Source of the DNA: Microbacteriaceae bacterium
GTDB lineage: Bacteria; Actinomycetota; Actinomycetes; Actinomycetales; Microbacteriaceae
Reading direction: 5' to 3'
NCBI GenBank assembly: GCA_025463615.1
Contig: JAODAU010000017.1
Location: 1 to 11,061 of the forward strand
DNA: 11,061 nt
Positions 5,653-11,061 of this stretch are shown one piece after another (the first letter of the stretch is position 1; every line of letters begins with the position of its first letter). The notes beneath the pieces are model-generated. The model made no database searches, was not told the origin of the DNA, and saw only the letters and a list, made by a program, of their open reading frames with translations. Position numbers and translations under genes: made by a program.

Positions 5653-6735
5653 TCAGCCGCGCCTGAAGCGTGCGAACTCGGCCGTCGAGCGCTCGAACGC
5701 GGCGCGCTGCCGGTCGTCGAGCTCGATGAACGACTCGGGCTCGACGGTCACGCCGCCGGCCCGTTCGGTGCGCCGCCACGTTCCCACGATCTCGCCGCGC
5801 AGCACGATCATCGGCAGGAAGATACCGTTCAGCCCGGGCACGATGCGCGGGAAATGCTCCTCGGCGAGCGCCGCGCTCCTGTCCTGGTAGCCGAGCAGGT
5901 ACTCGTCGAAACCGGGCAGTGCGTGTACCCGCGTGCCGAGCCGGCGGCCGGATGCCCGGTCCAGCTCCTCCGTGCGCGCCAGCAGCGTGGTGCCGGCGTG
6001 CTCGAGCTCGGTGAGTTCGGGGCGCGCCACCTCGACACCGCGGCGGGCGGCGGCGAGCGTGAGTTTGGTCCACCAGGCGAAGTCGCGCACGGATGCCGGG
6101 CCGTGCGCCGAGAAGTAGCGCAGCGCCAGCTCGGCCAGCGCCTCGTCGCCCTCGAGCCGGCGCGGATGCGGCGTCCACTCCGCGCTGAGCACGAGCCCCT
6201 GCTGCGTGCCCTTCGCCGGCCCCCAGAGCACGACGCCGGTCTGGGCGAGGTACCAGATCACGTGGTATCCGCGCTGGCCCGACGGGTCGATGCCGGCCTC
6301 GCGCAGCACGGCGAAGTACTCGTCGCGGGTGTGGGCCGTGCGGTCGGCGAGGGCACGCTCGGTGACGTCGCGGGCGCGGGCGAGGGTGGCGTCATCCAGC
6401 CCCAGGGCGGCCTGGCGGGTCGCGGCGCTCGCGATGGTGCGCTCGGCGGTCACGCCGAGCACCCACGCCAGCTCGGACGCGGGCATGAAGTGGAGCGTGC
6501 CGCGGAACGGCGCCGCGCGCACGATCTCGCCGCGATCGAGGGCCGCGAGCAGGTCGCTCAGCCGCGAGCCCGGGGCGCGCAGGCCGAGCGCCCAGCCGCC
6601 CTGGATGAAGTCCTGCGCCTGGGTCGCGAGGAAGTGCCGCGACACGTCGAGCAGGGACATCCGCTCGGCCGGCTCGACGCGCTGGGTCGAGAGGCGCAGG
6701 CGCAGCAGCTCCCTCGTGCTGATGGTCGGCGGCAT
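5653..6735 (-). CDS. winged-helix HTH_42 protein, AlkZ/YcaQ-like DNA glycosylase family
   Basis: A 360-residue protein from ATG 6735 to TGA 5655-5653. It matches the HTH_42 family (PF06224), which includes AlkZ, the azinomycin-resistance glycosylase that unhooks DNA crosslinks, and E. coli YcaQ. FLATQAQDF carries Gln39-Ala-Gln41, aligning by position with the QxQ catalytic pair of AlkZ. Further family blocks are PFRGTLHFMP (76-85), GYHVIWYLAQTGVVLWGP (156-173), SAHGPASVRDFAWW (209-222), LPGFDEYLLGYQDR (273-286) and GTWRR (318-322). Three tandem winged-helix domains are expected. Length is normal and no motif is broken. It begins 25 bases after the TetR stop on the same strand, with no clear Shine-Dalgarno. 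A role in repairing alkylated or crosslinked DNA is inferred; many family members are uncharacterised and may act on other lesions. Confidence 0.88.
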   Translation of the reverse strand: MPPTISTRELLRLRLSTQRVEPAERMSLLDVSRHFLATQAQDFIQGGWALGLRAPGSRLSDLLAALDRGEIVRAAPFRGTLHFMPASELAWVLGVTAERTIASAATRQAALGLDDATLARARDVTERALADRTAHTRDEYFAVLREAGIDPSGQRGYHVIWYLAQTGVVLWGPAKGTQQGLVLSAEWTPHPRRLEGDEALAELALRYFSAHGPASVRDFAWWTKLTLAAARRGVEVARPELTELEHAGTTLLARTEELDRASGRRLGTRVHALPGFDEYLLGYQDRSAALAEEHFPRIVPGLNGIFLPMIVLRGEIVGTWRRTERAGGVTVEPESFIELDDRQRAAFERSTAEFARFRRG

Positions 6736-6760
6736 GGTTACAGTCTGCCGGTCGCCACCG

Positions 6761-7357
6761 TCACGGCTGGGGGCGCACCATCGGCAGGAAGATGTCGTCC
6801 ACGATCTCGAGCATCACGCTCTCCGGGATCGGCTTCAGCGTCATGATCAGCTCGTGCCGGATGAGGTCGAACGGCAGCGACGCGACCCGCGGGGTGAGCT
6901 TGGCCGGGTCGATCTCGCCGCGGTCGATGCCGCGCTGCATGATCGTGTCGACCGCGGAGGGGCGCCCCTCGAGCAGCGCCACCCGCAGGTCGGCCGGGGC
7001 GAGACCCGTCGCCTGGTAATAGCTCCCGAGGTGCACGCTGATCAGCGCGGCCATGTCGCGGCGCGACTCGTTGGCGCCGCGCATGATGGCGAGAAGGTCG
7101 TCGCGAAGCGAACCCGTGTCGGGCGTCGGCACAGGCACCGGCCGGAGCCCGTGCCGCATGGCGGCGAGCAGCAGGTCGTCGCGCGTCGGCCAGCGCCGGT
7201 AGATCACCGGGCGGCTCGTGTGCGCGCGCTCGGCCACGGCGTCGATGGTGAACGTGGCGTAGCCGCCCTCGGAGAGTTCCGCCCACGCCGCGTCGAGCAG
7301 GGCGTTCTCGAGTTCGTCGCCTCGGCGACGTCGCGGGGAATCGGCTATTGGGTCCAC
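6761..7357 (-). CDS. TetR/AcrR-family transcriptional regulator
   Basis: A 198-residue regulator from GTG 7357 to TGA 6763-6761. The N-terminal DNA-binding domain has ALLDAAWAELSEGGYATFTI for helix 1 and the turn, then AVAERAHTSRPVIYRRWPTR (about 40-59) for the helix-turn-helix, followed by DDLLLAAMRHG. The C-terminal ligand and dimer domain (about 80-198) resembles the TetR_C_11 type, ending in IVDDIFLPMVRPQP. The frame is closed by a TAA three codons upstream, so GTG is the only usable start. It has no Shine-Dalgarno but lies six bases after TAAGAT, a good -10 box, so the message is probably leaderless. The gene is divergent from a DHA2 exporter and upstream of the HTH_42 gene, the usual place for a local repressor of the pump. 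Confidence 0.93.
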   Translation of the reverse strand: MDPIADSPRRRRGDELENALLDAAWAELSEGGYATFTIDAVAERAHTSRPVIYRRWPTRDDLLLAAMRHGLRPVPVPTPDTGSLRDDLLAIMRGANESRRDMAALISVHLGSYYQATGLAPADLRVALLEGRPSAVDTIMQRGIDRGEIDPAKLTPRVASLPFDLIRHELIMTLKPIPESVMLEIVDDIFLPMVRPQP

Positions 7358-7424
7358 TTGTGTATCTTATCGCGGCGAGCTACGATCCTGCTAGAAGATA
7401 CGCACTTGTATCTTAAATGGAGGA
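7358..7424. promoter_or_regulatory. shared TetR operator and divergent promoters of the regulator and the DHA2 exporter
   Basis: A perfect dyad AAGATAC-N6-GTATCTT spans 7395-7414. A second GTATCTT half-site with the same preceding CACTTGT word lies at 7362-7368, 46 bp away. For the exporter, TTGTGT (7358-7363), a 17-bp spacer and TACGAT (7381-7386) form a plausible promoter with a start near 7393, so the dyad would sit just downstream as a road-block. GGAGGA (7419-7424) is its Shine-Dalgarno. For the regulator, TAAGAT on the minus strand (7369-7364) overlaps the half-site and predicts a leaderless start at GTG 7357. Binding at both places would repress both genes. Confidence 0.65.
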
Positions 7425-7428
7425 CATG

Positions 7429-8862
7429 ATGGCCAAGAAGGAACGCACCGACGGGGTCGACCGCGAGGTGCTCAAGATCGCGAGCATCCTGATCGTCGGG
7501 GCGCTGGCCGTGGTCTTCGACACCACGATCGTGAGCGTCGCGCTGCACACCCTGAGCCGCGAGCTGCATGCGAGCGTGGCCACCATCCAGTGGGTGAGCA
7601 CCGGCTATCTGCTCGCACTGGCCGTCGCGATCCCCCTGGCCGCGTGGGCGCAGTCGCGGTTCGGCGGCAAGCGCGTCTGGCTGTTCGCGCTCACCGTCTT
7701 CCTCATCGGGTCCATCGCGTGCAGCCTCGCCTGGAACGCGGAGAGCCTCATCGTCTTCCGCGTGCTGCAGGGCTTCGGCGGCGGGCTCATGCTGCCGCTG
7801 CTGCAGACCCTCGTGATGCAGGCCGCCGGCGGCAAGGCGCTCGGCCGCACGATGTCGGTCATCAGCCTGCCCACCGCGCTTGGCCCGATCCTCGGCCCGG
7901 TCGTCGGCGGCCTCATCCTCGGCTCGCTCGACTGGCGCTGGCTGTTCTGGGTGAACGTGCCGTTCTGCGTCGTCGGCTTCTTGCTCGCGCTGCGTTACCT
8001 GCCGAAGGACGTGCTGGGCGCCCGCCCGAAGCTGGATGTCGTCGGCCTCGTGTTGCTCTCCCCCGCCATGGTGGGCGTGCTCTACGGCCTCTCCAACGTG
8101 ACCAAGGACGGCGGCTTCGGGCGACTGGATGTCTGGGCTCCCCTCGTCGCCGGCGTCGCCCTCCTCGTCGCCTTCGTGCTCTACGCGAGAAACCGAGGCG
8201 GCCGCGCCCTCGTCGACGTGCGACTGTTCTCGAAGCGCCCGGTCGCGTCCGCCTCCGCCGTGCTGTTCCTCTCCGGCGCCGCGCTCTACGGCGCGATGCT
8301 GCTTCTGCCGCTCTACTTCCAGGAGGTGCGCGGCGCGAGCGCGCTCACGGCCGGGCTGCTGCTCGTGCCGCAGGGAGTCGGCACGCTGTTCAGCCGCTCG
8401 GTGGCCGGGCGGCTCACCGACAGCATCGGCGCTCGGACGGTGTCGATCGTCGGCTTCGCGATCGTGGGGCTGGCGACCGTGCCGTTCGCGCTCGCCAGCG
8501 GCACGACCAGCGAGTGGATCCTCATGGCCGCCCTGCTGGTGCGCGGCTTCGGCCTCGGCGCCGTGCTGATCCCGGTGATGTCGGTGGCGTTCGTGGGGCT
8601 GGACCGGTCCGATGTGCCGCACGCCAGCATCCTGACCCGCATCACGCAGCAGGTCGGCGGCTCGTTCGGCACGGCCGTGCTCGCGGTGATCCTGTCGGGC
8701 GCGGCGGTCGGCGTGACCTCTGCGGCCGGCGCCGTGCACGCGTTCGACGTGGCGTTCTGGTGGGCGGTCGGCTTCACGGCCGTCGCGGTCGTCGTCTCGT
8801 TCGCCCTCCCTGGCCGCCCGCGGGCGGTTCCCGCCGCGAAGCTCGTGGCCGCTACGGAGTAG
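7429..8862 (+). CDS. DHA2-family MFS drug/H+ antiporter (EmrB/QacA type)
   Basis: A 477-residue, probably 14-helix inner-membrane exporter. Asp31 in VVFDTTIVSVAL is the helix 1 acidic residue of the DHA2 group. SRFGGKRVW (76-84) is motif A, RVLQGFGGG (111-119) is motif B, with the Arg linked to proton coupling, and LGPILGPVVGG (151-161) is the antiporter motif C. DWRWLFWVNVPF (168-179) is typical of EmrB/QacA proteins. The start at ATG 7429 is chosen because GGAGGA at 7419-7424 is then four bases upstream; ATG 7426 and 7417 are in frame and possible. The substrate is unknown, though such pumps usually carry hydrophobic cations or antibiotics. Control by the divergent TetR protein is strongly suggested. 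The last 11 bases overlap the end of the convergent sugar porter. Confidence 0.94.
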   Translation: MAKKERTDGVDREVLKIASILIVGALAVVFDTTIVSVALHTLSRELHASVATIQWVSTGYLLALAVAIPLAAWAQSRFGGKRVWLFALTVFLIGSIACSLAWNAESLIVFRVLQGFGGGLMLPLLQTLVMQAAGGKALGRTMSVISLPTALGPILGPVVGGLILGSLDWRWLFWVNVPFCVVGFLLALRYLPKDVLGARPKLDVVGLVLLSPAMVGVLYGLSNVTKDGGFGRLDVWAPLVAGVALLVAFVLYARNRGGRALVDVRLFSKRPVASASAVLFLSGAALYGAMLLLPLYFQEVRGASALTAGLLLVPQGVGTLFSRSVAGRLTDSIGARTVSIVGFAIVGLATVPFALASGTTSEWILMAALLVRGFGLGAVLIPVMSVAFVGLDRSDVPHASILTRITQQVGGSFGTAVLAVILSGAAVGVTSAAGAVHAFDVAFWWAVGFTAVAVVVSFALPGRPRAVPAAKLVAATE

Positions 8863-10318
8863 CGACCTTCTTCGGTTCCCGTTTGGGCGAGCCCTTCGCG
8901 CTGTTCTTGTGCGGCAGCAGGGTGTTCGCCTCCTCGAGCGACATGCCGTTGGTCTCGGGGATCACGCGGAACACGAAGATGAACGAGAGCAGGGCGAACA
9001 GCGCGTAGAGGCCGTACGTGAGCACCAGCGAGACCGAGGCGAGCGGCGGGAAGGTGACGGTGACCACGAAGTTCGCGATCCACTGGGCGGCCGCCGCGAC
9101 GCCGAGCGCGCGGGCGCGGATGCGGGTGGGGAAGATCTCGCCGAGCAGCACCCAGACCACCGGGCCCCACGACGCGCCGAAGCTCACGACGAACAGGTTG
9201 GCCGCGACCAGCGCGATCGGACCCCACGCGCCCGGCAGGCTCGGGGCGCCCTTCACGATGTCGGCCTGGCTGAACGCGAGCGCCATCGCCGCGAGCGAGA
9301 TGGTCATGCCGGCCGAGCCGAAGAGCAGGATCGGGCGACGGCCCACCCGGTCCACCAGCGCGATGGCGATGAAGGTCACCGCGATGTTGGTCACCGACGT
9401 GATCACCGAGATGGTGAACGAGTCCTTCTCCTGGAAGCCCACCGACTTCCACAGCGTGGTCGAGTAGTAGAAGATCACGTTGATGCCCACGAACTGCTGG
9501 AAGATCGAGAGGATGATGCCCACCCAGACGATGGGCTTCAACCCGAAGCGATTGCCCCGCAAGGCCCCCTTCTGCGAGCCCTTCTCGTCCTCCTTGATGG
9601 CCTCGCGCATGTCTTTGATGGCCCGGTCCACGTCGTCGTTGGGCCACAGCCGGGCGAAGATCTTCTTCACCTCGTCGTCGCGGCCCTTGAGCACGAGGAA
9701 GCGCGGCGACTCCGGCAGCAGGATCGAGATCACGCCGTAGACGATCGCCGGAACGGCGCCGGCGATGAACATCCAGCGCCACGCCTCCCATCCGAACCAG
9801 AACTTGGCGTCGGCGGCGCCGGCGGCGTTGGCGAAGAGCGTGTCCGAGAGCAGGGCCGCGAAGATACCGACCGTGATGGCGAGCTGCTGCAGCGAGGCGA
9901 GCCGGCCGCGCAGCTGCTTGGGAGAGATCTCGGCGATGTACGCCGGGGCGATCACCGACGCGATGCCGATGCCGAGCCCGCCGATGAGGCGCCAGGCGAT
10001 GAGGTCCCAGACGCCCACCGACAGGCCGGCTCCGATCGCGCTGGCGAGGAACAGCACCGCGCCGATCACCATCGTGGGGATGCGGCCCCAGCGGTCCGCG
10101 ATCCGCCCCGCCACGTAGGCACCGATCGCGCAGCCGATCAGGGCGCTGGCCACCGCGAAGCCGATGAGGCCCGCGGAGAGCCCGAAGTTCTTCTGCACGG
10201 CATCCACCGCCCCGTTCACCACGGAGGAGTCGAAGCCGAAGAGGAAGCCGCCGAGCGCCCCCGCCACGGCCAGTGCGACGACCTTGGCGGTCGTCTTCGA
10301 ACTCGCCTGCTCGGCCAT
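8852..10318 (-). CDS. sugar porter (MFS), XylE/GlcP-like sugar:H+ symporter
   Basis: A 488-residue, 12-helix inner-membrane transporter from ATG 10318 to TAG 8854-8852, with AGAGGGA four bases upstream of the start. Signature motifs are GFLFGFDSSVVNG (24-36), GRIADRWGR (71-79), APAYIAEISPKQLRGR (124-139), LPESPRF (201-207), QQFVGIN (274-280), DRVGRRP (323-329), GPVVWVLLGEIFP (385-397) and IPETNG (453-458). The sugar-binding residues known in E. coli XylE have counterparts: Gln145, Gln274, Gln275, Asn280, Trp389, Gln412 and Trp413. Asp30 and Arg110 match the XylE residues for proton coupling, so uptake of xylose, glucose or a similar aldose by symport is likely. The C-terminal tail is Lys-rich. 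The frame extends further upstream, but the RBS and family start fix ATG 10318. Confidence 0.95.
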   Translation of the reverse strand: MAEQASSKTTAKVVALAVAGALGGFLFGFDSSVVNGAVDAVQKNFGLSAGLIGFAVASALIGCAIGAYVAGRIADRWGRIPTMVIGAVLFLASAIGAGLSVGVWDLIAWRLIGGLGIGIASVIAPAYIAEISPKQLRGRLASLQQLAITVGIFAALLSDTLFANAAGAADAKFWFGWEAWRWMFIAGAVPAIVYGVISILLPESPRFLVLKGRDDEVKKIFARLWPNDDVDRAIKDMREAIKEDEKGSQKGALRGNRFGLKPIVWVGIILSIFQQFVGINVIFYYSTTLWKSVGFQEKDSFTISVITSVTNIAVTFIAIALVDRVGRRPILLFGSAGMTISLAAMALAFSQADIVKGAPSLPGAWGPIALVAANLFVVSFGASWGPVVWVLLGEIFPTRIRARALGVAAAAQWIANFVVTVTFPPLASVSLVLTYGLYALFALLSFIFVFRVIPETNGMSLEEANTLLPHKNSAKGSPKREPKKVATP

Positions 10319-10626
10319 GGGATCCCTCTTTCGTCGGTGCGTGTCGTTGCAGCCACGAATGTACGCCGAGCGACGCTCACCGCCAGTGGCACGCGCGGAT
10401 CTGCCGAAAGCGAACAATCGGATAACGCGTGCGTAATGCACTTCCGGAATGTCGGTGGAATAAACCAGACTGTTCACATGCTCTTCTAAGGAACGCTTCC
10501 ACGCCGACTCGCAGGCGTGAGCGCTCCGGGCATCGCCGCCCAGCACATCCAATGTGGCGCTCGTTCTGGCACGAGTCCGTCCCCGGCCAAATCCCTATAA
10601 CCGCACCCACGACTTCTGGACTCACC
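10319..10626. other. 308-bp intergenic region between divergent transporter genes
   Basis: No credible coding frame lies here. Besides the sugar porter promoter it holds an AT-richer stretch at about 10420-10490 and three short dyads on the side of the plus-strand exporter: CACGCC/GGCGTG (10500-10505 with 10514-10519), CACAT-CCA-ATGTG (10544-10556) and CTCGT/ACGAG (10560-10564 with 10571-10575). TATAAC (10596-10601) is a possible -10 box for the exporter, without a good -35. None of the dyads has a T-run, so they are more likely operators than terminators, if they matter at all. Confidence 0.4.
10323..10363 (-). promoter_or_regulatory. candidate promoter and ribosome-binding site of the sugar porter
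   Basis: On the minus strand, TACATT (10363-10358) fits a -10 box and would give a leader of about 30 bases. The -35 region 17 bases further up reads CTGGCG, only three matches to TTGACA, so the promoter call is weak. GAGGGA (10328-10323) is a sound Shine-Dalgarno before ATG 10318. No catabolite-type operator is evident. Confidence 0.35.
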
Positions 10627-11061
10627 TTGACTGACACCACATACGACAATCCGACGACCGACGATGTCGTGGCGCCCGACCTGGGCGCTCGCAACCGGCT
10701 CGTCATCCTCCTGCTGCTGATCTCGACCTTCGTCGTGATCCTCAACGAGACGATCATGGGCGTCGCGCTGCCGACCCTCATGACCGACCTCGACATCCCG
10801 GCGTCGTCGGCGCAGTGGCTCACCGCCGCCTTCCTGCTCACGATGGCCGTGCTGATCCCGATCACCGGATTCCTCATCCAGCGTTTCAACACGCGGCCGC
10901 TGTTCATCGTGGCGATGGGGCTGTTCAGCGCTGGCACGGCGATCGCCGCGATCGCGCCCGGGTTCGACATCCTGCTCGTCGCCCGCGTCGTGCAGGCCGG
11001 CGGCACAGCGATCATGTTCCCGCTGCTCATCACCACCGTCGTCACGCTGGTGCCCGAGGAG
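10627..11061 (+). CDS. DHA2-family MFS exporter, N-terminal part (3' end outside window)
   Basis: Open from TTG 10627 to the last base, giving 145 residues. After a polar leader of about 24 residues come four helices. FVVILNETIMGVALPTLM (35-52) is the helix 1 motif of LmrB-like DHA2 exporters, with Asn40-Glu41 where the more usual DHA2 sequence has Asp-Thr. SAQWLTAAFLLTMAVLIPIT (61-80) and GFLIQRFNTRPLF (81-93) give helix 2 and motif A, and ARVVQAGGTAIMFPLL (119-134) is motif B with the coupling Arg at 120. TTG is the only usable start codon; no ATG or GTG precedes it in frame, and the Shine-Dalgarno is poor (GGA seven bases upstream). A multidrug efflux role is likely, but the second half is missing and the substrate cannot be given. 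Confidence 0.85.
   Translation, partial: MTDTTYDNPTTDDVVAPDLGARNRLVILLLLISTFVVILNETIMGVALPTLMTDLDIPASSAQWLTAAFLLTMAVLIPITGFLIQRFNTRPLFIVAMGLFSAGTAIAAIAPGFDILLVARVVQAGGTAIMFPLLITTVVTLVPEE

Noticed and set aside
6736..6760. Separate promoter for the HTH_42 gene
   Set aside because: The 25-base gap after the TetR stop has no recognisable -10/-35 pair, so co-transcription is the simpler reading.
7345..8739. A 464-codon minus-strand frame opposite the DHA2 exporter
   Set aside because: Low-complexity charged sequence with no motif, produced by codon bias. The plus strand encodes a full MFS protein.
8909..10489. A 526-codon plus-strand frame opposite the sugar porter
   Set aside because: Same compositional shadow; it lacks any family motif and runs through the sugar porter promoter.
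7429..11061. Three nearby MFS genes as a recent tandem duplication
   Set aside because: The sugar porter belongs to a different MFS family. The two DHA2 proteins share only family motifs in the part visible (FDTTIVSVAL versus LNETIMGVAL), so they are not recent copies.

Overview
The window looks like chromosomal DNA of a high-GC actinobacterium, probably Microbacteriaceae. This is inferred from roughly 70% GC, strong G/C at third codon positions, GTG and TTG starts, four-base GTGA gene overlaps, apparently leaderless starts and very tight packing. No rRNA, tRNA, CRISPR array, insertion sequence or phage gene was seen. The window cuts a gene at each end.

Layout. 1-464 (+): the tail of an alpha/beta hydrolase, overlapped by a small two-helix membrane protein. 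465-569: a short convergent gap holding three copies of a nine-base word, two of them forming a long hairpin. 570-2153 (-): a CPA1-type Na+/H+ antiporter that probably starts at a CTG codon. 2199-2627 (-): an unrecognised membrane protein. 2703-3250 (+): a Phd/YefM-RelE type II toxin-antitoxin pair behind a two-site operator. 3238-4101 (-): an atypical SDR/epimerase-like protein, divergent from 4163-5652 (+), a zinc-free MDR oxidoreductase overlapped by a DUF427 protein. 5653-7357 (-): a winged-helix AlkZ/YcaQ-like (HTH_42) protein preceded by a TetR regulator, divergent from a DHA2 efflux pump (7429-8862, +). 8852-10318 (-): a sugar porter of the XylE/GlcP type. 10627-11061 (+): the start of a second DHA2 exporter, cut by the window end.

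The most coherent group is 5653-8862. A TetR repressor is followed by a DNA-glycosylase-like protein with a QxQ catalytic motif and is divergent from a drug exporter. The shared 71-bp control region has a clear inverted repeat just downstream of a plausible exporter promoter. A reasonable hypothesis, not proven by sequence alone, is a detoxification unit that pumps out a DNA-damaging compound and repairs the lesions it makes. The other genes are mostly ordinary housekeeping or accessory genes. Three convergent pairs (toxin/SDR, DUF427/HTH_42, exporter/sugar porter) overlap or abut at their stop codons, leaving no room for terminators.
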